From: Actinomycetota bacterium
Lineage (GTDB): Bacteria; Actinomycetota; Actinomycetes; Actinomycetales; Microbacteriaceae
Assembly: GCA_009699665.1 (NCBI GenBank)
Contig: WLNS01000048.1
Span: 1 to 10,092, forward strand
DNA length: 10,092 nucleotides
Direction of reading: 5' to 3'
Part shown: piece after piece, positions 1-6,650 of the stretch
How positions within the stretch are numbered: the first letter of the stretch is position 1
How the letters are laid out: each line of letters opens with the position of its first letter
Notes under the pieces: generated by a model
What the model saw: only the letters and a program-made list of their open reading frames with translations
Database searches by the model: none
What the model was told of the DNA's origin: nothing
Translations under genes and position numbers: made by a program

Positions 1-72
1 ATCTTCGTTGGAATTTTACTTCTAGGAACGAGCCTTCTCTTGGTTCGAAAAAAGCCCGTGCGCAGGGTCTAG
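1..72 (+). CDS. 3' end of a gene with a hydrophobic C-terminal anchor (partial)
   Basis: Frame 1 is open from the first base to a TAG at 70-72. The 23 visible residues form one hydrophobic segment (GILLLGTSLLLV) followed by a basic tail (RKKPVRR) and stop. This is the layout of a C-terminal membrane anchor, as in sortase substrates or other single-pass surface proteins with a short cytoplasmic tail. Any LPXTG-type motif would lie upstream of the window, so sortase anchoring cannot be judged. It could equally be the last helix of a polytopic protein. The gene converges on the tRNA gene at 302-374. The reading frame is supported only by the hydrophobic-then-basic composition and the stop. Confidence 0.55.
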   Translation: MFVGILLLGTSLLLVRKKPVRRV

Positions 73-153
73 CGACCAGGCCTGAATCTGTTGTGGGTGT
101 CACTTTTGATTTTACTCGTTTGAACTAACTGGATCGCGGGTTTTCCTCGGAAT

Positions 154-176
154 GGCGCACTTTTGTAAAGTGCGCC
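154..176. repeat. Perfect inverted repeat, 10-bp stem with 3-base loop
   Basis: GGCGCACTTT at 154-163 and AAAGTGCGCC at 167-176 are exact reverse complements separated by TGT. No T-tract follows on either strand, so it is not a canonical rho-independent terminator. It lies 81 bases after the stop of the left-edge gene and could end its transcript or stabilise its 3' end. A second, smaller perfect hairpin (GCGAAGC / GCTTCGC, loop TGC) follows at 192-208. The rest of 73-267 shows no credible gene. Confidence 0.7.
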
Positions 177-183
177 CGGAGGG
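169..183 (-). repeat. 15-base direct repeat of the tRNA-Arg 3' end
   Basis: AGTGCGCCCGGAGGG at 169-183 is identical to 300-314, which covers the last 13 bases of the tRNA-Arg gene (minus strand) plus two flanking bases. The copies are in the same orientation, 131 bases apart, with the short copy downstream of the tRNA. The copy overlaps the right arm of the inverted repeat at 154-176. A duplicated tRNA 3' end is what site-specific integration leaves behind, but no integrase or cargo lies between the copies. It could also be a chance partial duplication. Confidence 0.5.
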
Positions 184-267
184 TCCCCGCCGCGAAGCTG
201 CGCTTCGCTTTGAGGCGTGGGCCCAACTCACCCCTACGGGGTTCTCATTCACTCCCACCTACTCTAT

Positions 268-291
268 GAAAAACGCCCCACAAGGGGGCGT
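268..291 (-). terminator. Rho-independent terminator of tRNA-Arg
   Basis: Read on the minus strand, ACGCCCC (291-285) and GGGGCGT (279-273) form a 7-bp GC-rich stem around a 5-base loop, directly followed by TTTTTC. The stem begins about 10 bases past the 3' end of the tRNA-Arg gene, so it is well placed to end the tRNA transcript. Confidence 0.85.
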
Positions 292-301
292 CCTCACTGA
301 G

Positions 302-374
302 TGCGCCCGGAGGGATTCGAACCCCCAACCTTCTGATCCGTAGTCAGATGCTCTATCCGTTGAGCTACGGGCGC
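302..374 (-). tRNA. tRNA-Arg (anticodon ACG)
   Basis: The minus strand folds into a complete 73-base cloverleaf. The acceptor arms are GCGCCCG and CGGGCGC with discriminator A. The D-arm is GCTC/GAGC and the anticodon stem is TCTGA/TCAGA around loop CTACGGA. The T-arm is GGGGG TTCGAAT CCCTC with one G-U pair. The anticodon ACG lies at 341-339; its first base is normally deaminated to inosine, so this tRNA reads CGU, CGC and CGA arginine codons. The CCA end is not encoded. It lies 55 bases after the stop of the small upstream gene on the same strand and may share its transcript, and it is followed by a strong terminator. Confidence 0.97.
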
Positions 375-429
375 AGTGTTGAAACCAACTATGAAAGCAT
401 ATCCAAAATCCTGTTGGCTCAGCGCCGAG

Positions 430-708
430 CTATTCGCCCAAAAGCTGGGCTGGTTGCACAAGCGGATAAACCTCAAGGTTCCAGAGTTTGCCCATGGGGA
501 GCCCCTCTACGGTGGCTTGGGCAGCAGCGACGTCGGCTGCCATCACTTGGAGAAACACTTTGCGGTTTGGAGTGGCGAGACGAACTGCACCCAGTCGTCC
601 CGCGTCTTGAAGCAGTTTTGCCGCATCCCGCTCCTCGGCAGCCAACGCCATAATTTCGGGCATGTCAATGCCCTCCTTGAACGTACACACGACCATGAAC
701 TCGTTCAT
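430..708 (-). CDS. Muconolactone delta-isomerase family protein
   Basis: This 92-residue protein begins with EFMVVCTFKEG and contains the pattern AAEERDAAKLLQDAGRLGAVRL...RKVFLQVMAAD...VEGLPMGKLW. That is the compact ferredoxin-like layout of the muconolactone isomerase domain. True muconolactone isomerase (CatC) acts in the beta-ketoadipate pathway, but no other catabolic gene is nearby. Many actinobacterial members of this size are stand-alone proteins of unknown role, so the enzyme activity should not be assumed. The ATG start is fixed by AAGGAG at 719-714, five bases upstream. The protein is soluble with no signal peptide or membrane segment. It lies just upstream of tRNA-Arg and is divergent from the ABC transporter genes. 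Confidence 0.85.
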   Translation of the reverse strand: MNEFMVVCTFKEGIDMPEIMALAAEERDAAKLLQDAGRLGAVRLATPNRKVFLQVMAADVAAAQATVEGLPMGKLWNLEVYPLVQPAQLLGE

Positions 709-896
709 TTTGGCTCCTTGGCTCGGCCCAGCGCGGCTCGCGGGGTGACAGCCCCTTGTGAGAGTTGCATTGATCTCATGCCAAAGAGCTGAACTAACGC
801 CCTCAGCATAGTGATGAAATCACGGTATCAATGTCTGGGCGCGACCGACAAAATGCGAGGTCGAGCCTCGGGCACTGCGGTAACCTTGACAACATC

Positions 897-1799
897 ATGA
901 CTAATGTGGTTGCGAAGACGCGGTTTCGCCGTCTGCGCGAAACCCCCATGTTGCGTGTGGGTAGTCCCAAGGGTTACTTCGCCGGAACGCTTGACTCGAT
1001 CAAGTCAATCTTCATGCAGCGTCAGCTCATCGCGTTGGTCATCAGACGCGAACTTCGAACAAAATACAAAGGATCATTCACGGGGATCTTGTGGAGTCTG
1101 GCACGGCCGCTGGCCATGATTGTCATCTATTACTTTTTTGTCGGGCAGATTCTGGGGGCTGCTCGCTCCATCCCGGACTTTGCCGTTTACATGTTCACCG
1201 GTTTCGCAACGTGGGCACTATTTTCTGAGTCCATGGCCAGCGCCACACTGTCTCTCGTGGGCAACGCCGGACTGGTGAGAAAGGTATCTCTGCCCAGAGA
1301 AATCTTTCCCATCTCGACAACGAGCGTGGCCGTCGTGAATTTTCTGACGCAAGTCGGGTTGCTCATTGTTTTTATTGTCATAATTGGCAGCCCCGTCAAT
1401 TTTGCGAACATCGGCATCGCAATCATGGGCATCGCCATGCTTGTGACGTTCTCGCTCGCCCTCGGGTTACTTGTGTCTGCGGCAACGGTCTTTTTTCGCG
1501 ACTTGCAACACCTGGTAGACGTCGCACTCATGTTCCTTTTCTGGGGATCACCCGTTCTTTACTCAGTAGTGCTGGTCAAGAATCTGGTGACCGTTGACTG
1601 GGTTGTTCAGATCTATCTCGCGAATCCTGTGACAACGGCAATTCTGAGCATGCAGTCAGCCTTCTGGGGAGCAGGTGAATTGGGTGTGGGAAACATTGGA
1701 CTGCGGGTGGCCATCACCTGGGCAATTTCTCTGGTGTTGCTGTGGTTCGCTCAGCGCGTTTTCAATCGCCTGCAGGGCAGTTTTGCTCAGGAGTTGTGA
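897..1799 (+). CDS. wzm: Polysaccharide ABC exporter, permease subunit (Wzm-like)
   Basis: This 300-residue membrane subunit of an ABC-2 polysaccharide exporter would move a lipid-linked glycan across the cytoplasmic membrane, powered by the ATPase encoded next to it. Family marks are the amphipathic entry (about residues 42-70, LIALVIRRELRTKYKGSF then LWSLARPL), six hydrophobic segments (about 71-88, 96-118, 148-165, 172-198, 206-227 and 266-288), and the signature FFRDLQHLVDVALMFLFWGSPVLYS, given here as RDLQHL at 201-206 and SPVLYS at 218-223. O-antigen and teichoic-acid exporters share these, so the substrate cannot be read from this gene alone. The start is uncertain. The frame is open from an ATG at 831, but 831-896 looks non-coding and neither ATG has a clear ribosome site. 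ATG 897 gives a normal family length. ATG 948 is also possible. Confidence 0.9.
   Translation: MTNVVAKTRFRRLRETPMLRVGSPKGYFAGTLDSIKSIFMQRQLIALVIRRELRTKYKGSFTGILWSLARPLAMIVIYYFFVGQILGAARSIPDFAVYMFTGFATWALFSESMASATLSLVGNAGLVRKVSLPREIFPISTTSVAVVNFLTQVGLLIVFIVIIGSPVNFANIGIAIMGIAMLVTFSLALGLLVSAATVFFRDLQHLVDVALMFLFWGSPVLYSVVLVKNLVTVDWVVQIYLANPVTTAILSMQSAFWGAGELGVGNIGLRVAITWAISLVLLWFAQRVFNRLQGSFAQEL
1789..1793 (+). promoter_or_regulatory. Ribosome binding site of the Wzt-like ATPase
   Basis: AGGAG lies eight bases before ATG 1802, inside the last codons of the permease gene. It decides the start at 1802 over upstream in-frame ATG 1742, which would overlap the permease. The two-base gap between the genes implies a single transcript and coupled translation. 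Confidence 0.8.
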
Positions 1800-1801
1800 T
1801 C

Positions 1802-2959
1802 ATGGATATTCCCGTTATCTCACTAGAGGCAGTAACAAAGTCATTCACGATTCGACGAGAAAAGGCGTTGAAAGACACCTTGGTCTTTCGCAAGAAGGGC
1901 TTCGAGAGAACCACAACCTTTCAAGCGATTCACGAGTTCACGACAGACATCTATGCAGGCTCAACAGTTGGGCTCATGGGTCACAACGGATCCGGAAAAA
2001 GCACGCTGCTCAAACTGATTGGTGGCATTCTCGAGGCGAACACGGGCACCATTTACCGGCGAGGTCGCTTGGCTGCGTTGCTCGAACTGGGCGCAGGATT
2101 TCATCCTGATCTCACGGGTCGGGAAAACGTATTTCTCAACGCAGCTCTTCTCGGAATTAAGAAATCCGATGTTGAGGAACGCTTTGATGACATCGTCGCA
2201 TTTTCAGGAGTCGAGGACTTTATCGACACCCCCGTGAAATTTTTTAGCTCTGGCATGTACGTTCGCTTAGCCTTTTCGGTCGCCATCAATGTTGACCCCG
2301 ATATCTTGTTGGTAGACGAGGTTTTAGCCGTCGGTGACGAGCCATTTCAGAAGAAATGTCATCAGAAAATCGAGAGTTTTCAGAGTGAGGGTCGCACCAT
2401 CATTCTTGTAAGTCACTCGGCGGCAGACATCGAGCGTCTCGCCACCAGGGCGATTGTTCTCGACCAAGGCCACATGGTTTTTGACGGTGATCCTGTTCAC
2501 GGAATTCAGGCATTACGGGCGGGCTACCGAAGGGAAGCCGCTTCAGATGGCAACGCGCAAGACGTTCCTTCGGCGACTGTCACTCTTGAGCACGTGAGGG
2601 CCATGGTAAGAAGAAAGACCAAGAACCCCGACATCAGTGTCGTCGTTGAATACACAGTTGTGACACCTTCGCGCAACTTGCGAATGGAGATTGGCATCGA
2701 GACTCTGAGCGGCATGCGACTGCTCGTCACTGACTCTGTTGCTCTGGCGGCATCTATGCCGACGTCGGTGGGCTCGCACAAAGTAACTTTTACCTTCGGC
2801 AGTGTTCCGCTTCATGCTGGCGTCTATGCCGCCGGAGTTGCCCTCTATGAAGGGGACGAAACAGAATCCACCACATTCGGAGTGTGTGAATTCGAAATAG
2901 AAAAAGCCAGTGTCGGCCAGGGCATTCTGGGCGTCGTGCCGACCATAAAGATTGATTAG
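1802..2959 (+). CDS. wzt: Polysaccharide ABC exporter, ATP-binding subunit with C-terminal domain (Wzt-like)
   Basis: This 385-residue protein drives export of a lipid-linked polysaccharide together with the permease just upstream. The nucleotide-binding domain covers about residues 1-230. Walker A is GHNGSGKST (60-68), followed by the Wzt/TagH-typical LLELGAGFHPDLTGREN (93-109), signature SSGMYVRLAFS (149-159), Walker B DILLVDE (167-173) followed by LAVGDEPFQKKC, and switch His205. About 150 further residues (235-385) are rich in beta strands and fit the Wzt C-terminal domain. In E. coli O8/O9a that domain binds the modified end of the finished chain. Its presence here suggests export of a chain with a specific terminal feature, which is inference. 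The TAG stop interlocks with the TAA of the convergent Fcl-like gene, leaving no intergenic space. Confidence 0.93.
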   Translation: MDIPVISLEAVTKSFTIRREKALKDTLVFRKKGFERTTTFQAIHEFTTDIYAGSTVGLMGHNGSGKSTLLKLIGGILEANTGTIYRRGRLAALLELGAGFHPDLTGRENVFLNAALLGIKKSDVEERFDDIVAFSGVEDFIDTPVKFFSSGMYVRLAFSVAINVDPDILLVDEVLAVGDEPFQKKCHQKIESFQSEGRTIILVSHSAADIERLATRAIVLDQGHMVFDGDPVHGIQALRAGYRREAASDGNAQDVPSATVTLEHVRAMVRRKTKNPDISVVVEYTVVTPSRNLRMEIGIETLSGMRLLVTDSVALAASMPTSVGSHKVTFTFGSVPLHAGVYAAGVALYEGDETESTTFGVCEFEIEKASVGQGILGVVPTIKID

Positions 2960-3879
2960 CCTGAGCTCGAGTCCTCTCGAGCGTCAAAGAGCCACTGAAG
3001 GCCCGTTTTCGGTTTCTGTTGCGGGTTCCACCCCAGGGCGCGTGCAAGAGAAGAATCGAGAAGTCGCCGGCGCACGCCATTTGGCTTGTCGCTTGCGAAG
3101 ACGAAATCTCCCGTGTAACCAACGACCTCAGCGGCCCAGCGATAGTACTCGGTGATGGAATGGTCCTCGCCTAAGCCAATGTTCATGATGGGGTGCCACG
3201 CACCGAAATTGTCTGCCGACGAGGCAATCCACTCAGCGATGTCGGTGGCGGCAACAAACTCGCGGCGCGAAGTGCCATCGCCCCAAATCTCAACGGGCCC
3301 TCCGTCGCGCACAGCGGCCATGGTTTTGCTCAAAGCCGCACCCAGAAGGTGACTTGTCGCATTCTCGCTTAGGGGCTCGCGACCAAAAATATTGCACGGA
3401 ATGAGGGCGCGGTAGTTGAGGCCGTCTTCTTGGGAGATTGCCGAGCAGAGTGTGGTGCCCACGAGCTTGGCGAGGCCATAGGACTCGCTCGCGCGCTCCA
3501 TCGGCCCGCTCAAGATATCTTTCTCTATGAAGATGGCATCGTCTGCCTCGGGGTATATGGCCGCCGAAGACATGTAGATGAAGTTTTTTACACCGTTCGT
3601 GCGCGCACTGTTAATAACGTGTGCATCAATGAGAACGTTGTCGACGAGAAATCGGGTGGGGTGAGCCAGTCGTTCCGAAATTCCGCGGACTAAAGCCGCC
3701 GTATGGACTATCAGGTCAGGCTTCTCGTGTGCAACGAATTGCTCAACAGCCTCACCGTTTGAGAGGTCAAGGATCTCGCGGGTAAGCGGAATGAGAATGT
3801 CTTGAGGTCTCAAACGTCCCCATGCCTCGACGATCTCTCGCCCCAGCATTCCAGCCGAGCCGGTGATGACTACTTTCAC
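2956..3879 (-). CDS. NAD(P)-dependent GDP-sugar reductase, Fcl-like, catalytic Cys replaced by Ala
   Basis: This 307-residue extended short-chain dehydrogenase is related to GDP-L-fucose synthase, which epimerises GDP-4-keto-6-deoxymannose at C3 and C5 and then reduces C4. Visible marks are the dinucleotide site GSAGMLG (7-13), Ser105, Tyr134-xxx-Lys138 (SYGLAK), His177 (TSHLL) and WGDGTSRREF (199-208). Spacing from Tyr134 matches the E. coli enzyme exactly, so residue 107 corresponds to catalytic Cys109, but here it is Ala (SSAAIYP instead of SSCIYP). His179 is kept as His177. Loss of the Cys suggests that epimerisation is reduced or absent, so a plain C4 reductase (GDP-D-rhamnose or GDP-6-deoxy-D-talose) or a different keto-sugar substrate is possible. 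The start is GTG, overlapping the gmd stop in GTGA, with no clear ribosome site, so translation is probably coupled. A canonical fcl lies at the right edge. Confidence 0.85.
   Translation of the reverse strand: MKVVITGSAGMLGREIVEAWGRLRPQDILIPLTREILDLSNGEAVEQFVAHEKPDLIVHTAALVRGISERLAHPTRFLVDNVLIDAHVINSARTNGVKNFIYMSSAAIYPEADDAIFIEKDILSGPMERASESYGLAKLVGTTLCSAISQEDGLNYRALIPCNIFGREPLSENATSHLLGAALSKTMAAVRDGGPVEIWGDGTSRREFVAATDIAEWIASSADNFGAWHPIMNIGLGEDHSITEYYRWAAEVVGYTGDFVFASDKPNGVRRRLLDSSLARALGWNPQQKPKTGLQWLFDAREDSSSG
2965..2982. repeat. Perfect 7-bp hairpin at a convergent gene junction
   Basis: GCTCGAG (2965-2971) and CTCGAGC (2976-2982) pair around TCCT, five bases after the wzt-like stop and inside the last codons of the Fcl-like gene. 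No T-tract follows on either strand. With the two genes overlapping tail to tail, this is the only strong local structure that could act in transcript ending, but the assignment is a guess. Confidence 0.45.
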
Positions 3880-4904
3880 CGGCGGAACATGGGTGTATCG
3901 ACGTAGTGGCGCCCTTCAATCTCAAGCGCTGCCACGTCTGCGTCAACCATTATTCGCGCGAGTTCCGGAGTATGCACGCTGGGCTTCCAATCGAGCACGT
4001 CACGAGCCTGCGAATAGTCGCCGATTAACGCGTCAACCTCAGACGGTCGCAGGTATCGTTCGTCGAATTTCACGTATTTCTGCCAATCCAACCCCTTGTG
4101 CTCGAAGGCGATCTGCAGGAAGTCCTTCACTGTGTAAGCCTCACCCGTCGCCAAGACGAAGTCTCGAGGCTCGTCGTGCTGAAGCATGCGCCACATGCCT
4201 TCGACGTATTCGGGCGCATAACCCCAGTCGCGCACCGAATCAAGATTTCCTAAATAGAGGGAGTCTTGCTGACCGGCAGCAATGCGGGCAACCGCGCGCG
4301 TAATTTTTCTAGTCACGAAGGTTCCACCACGTCGCGGTGATTCGTGGTTGAAGAGGATTCCATTCACAGCAAAAAGGTCGTACGCCTCGCGGTAGTTTCG
4401 CGTGATCCAATAGGAATACACCTTCGCTACGCCGTAGGGCGAGCGCGGGTGAAAAGGGGTGTTTTCGTTTTGTGGTGGCGGAGTTGCACCAAACATTTCT
4501 GAACTCGACGCTTGATAGAACCGGCAATTGACGCCGGCCTGGCGGATAGCTTCAAGCATGCGGATCGTGCCTAATCCCGTCGTGTCACCGGTGTACTCCG
4601 GTTCTTCAAAGCTGACACGAACATGCGACTGTGCCGCGAGGTTATAGACCTCGACCGGATTGATCTCAGCCAAAAGGGTAACAAGGCGGGAGCTGTCGGT
4701 GAGGTCGGCAAAGTGGAGGTAGAGGTGCTTCTCTTCATCTTGCGAGGTCTCATAGATGTGATCAATGCGGGTGGTATTGAACGTTGACGCTCGGCGAAGA
4801 AGGCCGTGAACTTCGTAGCCTTTACTCAGCAGAAGTTCTGCGAGATAGCTTCCGTCTTGGCCCGTAATGCCCGTGATTACCGCCTTGGGGCGTGACTGAG
4901 TCAT
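3876..4904 (-). CDS. gmd: GDP-mannose 4,6-dehydratase
   Basis: This cytoplasmic enzyme of 342 residues converts GDP-D-mannose to GDP-4-keto-6-deoxy-D-mannose, the branch point for GDP-L-fucose, GDP-D-rhamnose and related sugars. Motifs are in order: NADP site TGITGQDG (11-18), RRAS with TFNTTRIDHIY (38-51), NLAAQSHV (88-95), SSSEMFG (133-139), Tyr157-xxx-Lys161 (YGVAK), NHESPRRG (186-193) and, near the C-terminus, RPSEVD with GDYSQA. Length and motifs match ordinary Gmd, with no defect visible. The frame stays open upstream of ATG 4904, but GAGAGG at 4916-4911, six bases away, and the family N-terminus fix this start. It is third in a four-gene leftward operon, 71 bases after the membrane protein gene, and its stop overlaps the start of the Fcl-like reductase, its likely pathway partner. 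Confidence 0.96.
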   Translation of the reverse strand: MTQSRPKAVITGITGQDGSYLAELLLSKGYEVHGLLRRASTFNTTRIDHIYETSQDEEKHLYLHFADLTDSSRLVTLLAEINPVEVYNLAAQSHVRVSFEEPEYTGDTTGLGTIRMLEAIRQAGVNCRFYQASSSEMFGATPPPQNENTPFHPRSPYGVAKVYSYWITRNYREAYDLFAVNGILFNHESPRRGGTFVTRKITRAVARIAAGQQDSLYLGNLDSVRDWGYAPEYVEGMWRMLQHDEPRDFVLATGEAYTVKDFLQIAFEHKGLDWQKYVKFDERYLRPSEVDALIGDYSQARDVLDWKPSVHTPELARIMVDADVAALEIEGRHYVDTPMFRR

Positions 4905-4910
4905 AGATTT

Positions 4911-4916
4911 CCTCTC
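4911..4916 (-). promoter_or_regulatory. Ribosome binding site of gmd
   Basis: GAGAGG on the minus strand ends six bases before ATG 4904. It selects this start over in-frame upstream codons as far as 5030, which would overlap the end of the preceding gene. Confidence 0.75.
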
Positions 4917-4975
4917 ACCACGACGTTCCGTAACGTCTGCATTCTCTGGAATTGAGCCTACCAGTTGGACCTTGG

Positions 4976-6643
4976 CTAACCGGGGGCGGCGACCTCGATG
5001 GGCCGAACACGGGTTTCTGTGACAAGGCACGTTTCGGTAACTCCCTGGCCAGCCGCCCAGTCAATAAAGGCCTGCGCCGTTGATTCCACAGCGGCAACCG
5101 ACGGATAGCCCGCAGGACTATTGCCGGAATAGCCGTTGATTGTCGGCATACCCGTGACCACCGCTATGGCCGTGGCATCCACGGCAACGGACCAGGGCGC
5201 AATTTGATCCGAGCCCGAGCCAACATAAAGGAAACTCGAACACGAAGACGACGCTAGCTGGGCTTGCGCAGCCCTCAGCGTTACCGGAACAAAGTCATCC
5301 GGTCGCCAGTTTGCCGGCGTTACCCGCTGTTGCTCAATGAAAATCATGGCGAGAAGAGCTGCGGCGCCCACGATTCGAAGCACGTGCCGACGCGTGTTTT
5401 TTCGTTTGGTTTCGATCACCCATTTTTCGATGAGGTAAGCCACGATGAGCACAACCAGCACCGACAATATGACATTCACCCTTAATCCAGAGCGGATGGA
5501 CGAAGCCCCGGGCATAAATCTCCACAGGAAGTGAAAGAGTGAGAAGCCGCTCTCGCCAAAGATGACCACAACCAGCCACGTTGCCCACACGGTTGCGGCG
5601 GCCACGCCGATTGAGACCGGAGCGGTTCGTCTCTTGACAATAGCCTTGCGCGTTAGAGAGAAACAGACAACGACAAAGGCGACAAAGAGCGCCGGGGTGA
5701 TGCCCAAAGAATGTTCCATGGACGTTGGTTCGAGGTTTGGGCTGAGGACATGAGCAATGTCCCACCAGAGTCCCGAGCCGCCCATAACGTTGACGACGTC
5801 GGTGACGTGAGGCCCATAGGTCAGGTAGACGTCCCATGGCTTGGCAAGAGAACTGAAAGCAGGACCGTAAATTGCAAGCCACACCACTCCGAGTGCCGCC
5901 GTGACGCCAACGGATAATCCCCAGCCGATCCAGGACAAGTCACGAGCTCGTCGCCACGGTGGGAGCAGCCAGCGGCCGTTTCGCAAAAAGACAAACGTAA
6001 GCACCAGCGCTATCGCGCCTATCAGAGCGAAGAAGAACACGGGATACCACGACGTCAAGGCCCCTAACGCGAGCACGGGGAGCATAAAGAACCACGCAAT
6101 CCGCGAAGCGACCGAAGACCCTTGGCGGCCATAAAGGAAGAGTGCCAATACCCACCAGACGATCGCGTAACCGAGAGTCTGAACATGGGCTAATTGCGAC
6201 ACAAAAGCGTAAGTTGTGCCGGCAATCATGACAAACGCGATTCTCACAATGAGCGACTTGAAGACCTGAGTGGCAAGAAGGGCGAGCCCGAGATTTCCCA
6301 AAAAAATGAGCACGCATGTGGCTATTGACCAGCTCGTTACCGGATCAACGGCAAAAGCTCGCAGAGCGGCATGCACAATGCCCGGCGCAAGAAATGCATC
6401 AGAGTATCCCAGCGTGTCATGAGTGGGGAAGAAGAAAAGCGTGCTGGCGGGGGCTTCTTGGCCAGCAAAGACTCGAAACCAGTGTTCGTAAAGTGAGACC
6501 GTCCACCGGGCATCACCAATATCCCCCAAAAGTTGGCCGAAGAAGAATCCCCGCAACGGAATGAGAGTGGCGAGAAAGACAGTCCCCAGTAGGACCATCC
6601 GTCGCACGAGCAGATGAGCCCCTCTTCGTTTCGAGCGGGCCAC
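4976..6643 (-). CDS. Polytopic membrane protein, probable GT-C-type glycosyltransferase
   Basis: This protein of about 555 residues has a basic N-terminus, roughly ten or more hydrophobic segments up to about residue 435, and a C-terminal part of about 115 residues predicted outside the membrane. The first loop after helix 1 carries GDIGDARW (40-47), and FFPTHDTLGYSDAF (71-84) follows. This is the acidic-loop arrangement of GT-C enzymes, which take sugar from a polyprenyl phosphate donor on the outer face. No named family is recognised with certainty, and a membrane protein of the YfhO kind is an alternative. It starts seven bases after the family 2 glycosyltransferase stop, so the two are co-transcribed and plausibly act in sequence. 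The start is uncertain: GTG 6643 is chosen for its spacing to AGGTG, with GTG 6607 and ATG 6598 as alternatives. The open frame reaches 6772, but that part overlaps the previous gene. Confidence 0.75.
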   Translation of the reverse strand: MARSKRRGAHLLVRRMVLLGTVFLATLIPLRGFFFGQLLGDIGDARWTVSLYEHWFRVFAGQEAPASTLFFFPTHDTLGYSDAFLAPGIVHAALRAFAVDPVTSWSIATCVLIFLGNLGLALLATQVFKSLIVRIAFVMIAGTTYAFVSQLAHVQTLGYAIVWWVLALFLYGRQGSSVASRIAWFFMLPVLALGALTSWYPVFFFALIGAIALVLTFVFLRNGRWLLPPWRRARDLSWIGWGLSVGVTAALGVVWLAIYGPAFSSLAKPWDVYLTYGPHVTDVVNVMGGSGLWWDIAHVLSPNLEPTSMEHSLGITPALFVAFVVVCFSLTRKAIVKRRTAPVSIGVAAATVWATWLVVVIFGESGFSLFHFLWRFMPGASSIRSGLRVNVILSVLVVLIVAYLIEKWVIETKRKNTRRHVLRIVGAAALLAMIFIEQQRVTPANWRPDDFVPVTLRAAQAQLASSSCSSFLYVGSGSDQIAPWSVAVDATAIAVVTGMPTINGYSGNSPAGYPSVAAVESTAQAFIDWAAGQGVTETCLVTETRVRPIEVAAPG

Positions 6644-6650
6644 GAAGCAC

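Noticed and set aside
169..260. Possible second tRNA or tRNA pseudogene near the repeated tRNA 3' end
   Set aside because: Only the last 13 bases of the tRNA are repeated. The minus strand has no matching 5' acceptor arm, D-arm or anticodon stem, so it is a short repeat only.
831..896. N-terminal extension of the permease from ATG 831
   Set aside because: The 22 added residues do not resemble the family N-terminus, and the stretch has no clear ribosome site. ATG 897 already gives a full-length protein, though 831 cannot be fully excluded.
2965..2982. Hairpin as a true rho-independent terminator of wzt
   Set aside because: The stem is perfect, but no T-tract follows on either strand, so it is listed only as an inverted repeat.
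5334..5882. 182-codon open frame on the minus strand within the GT-C-like gene
   Set aside because: It lies entirely inside the membrane-protein gene in another frame, with composition rich in Arg, His and Cys and no recognisable domain.
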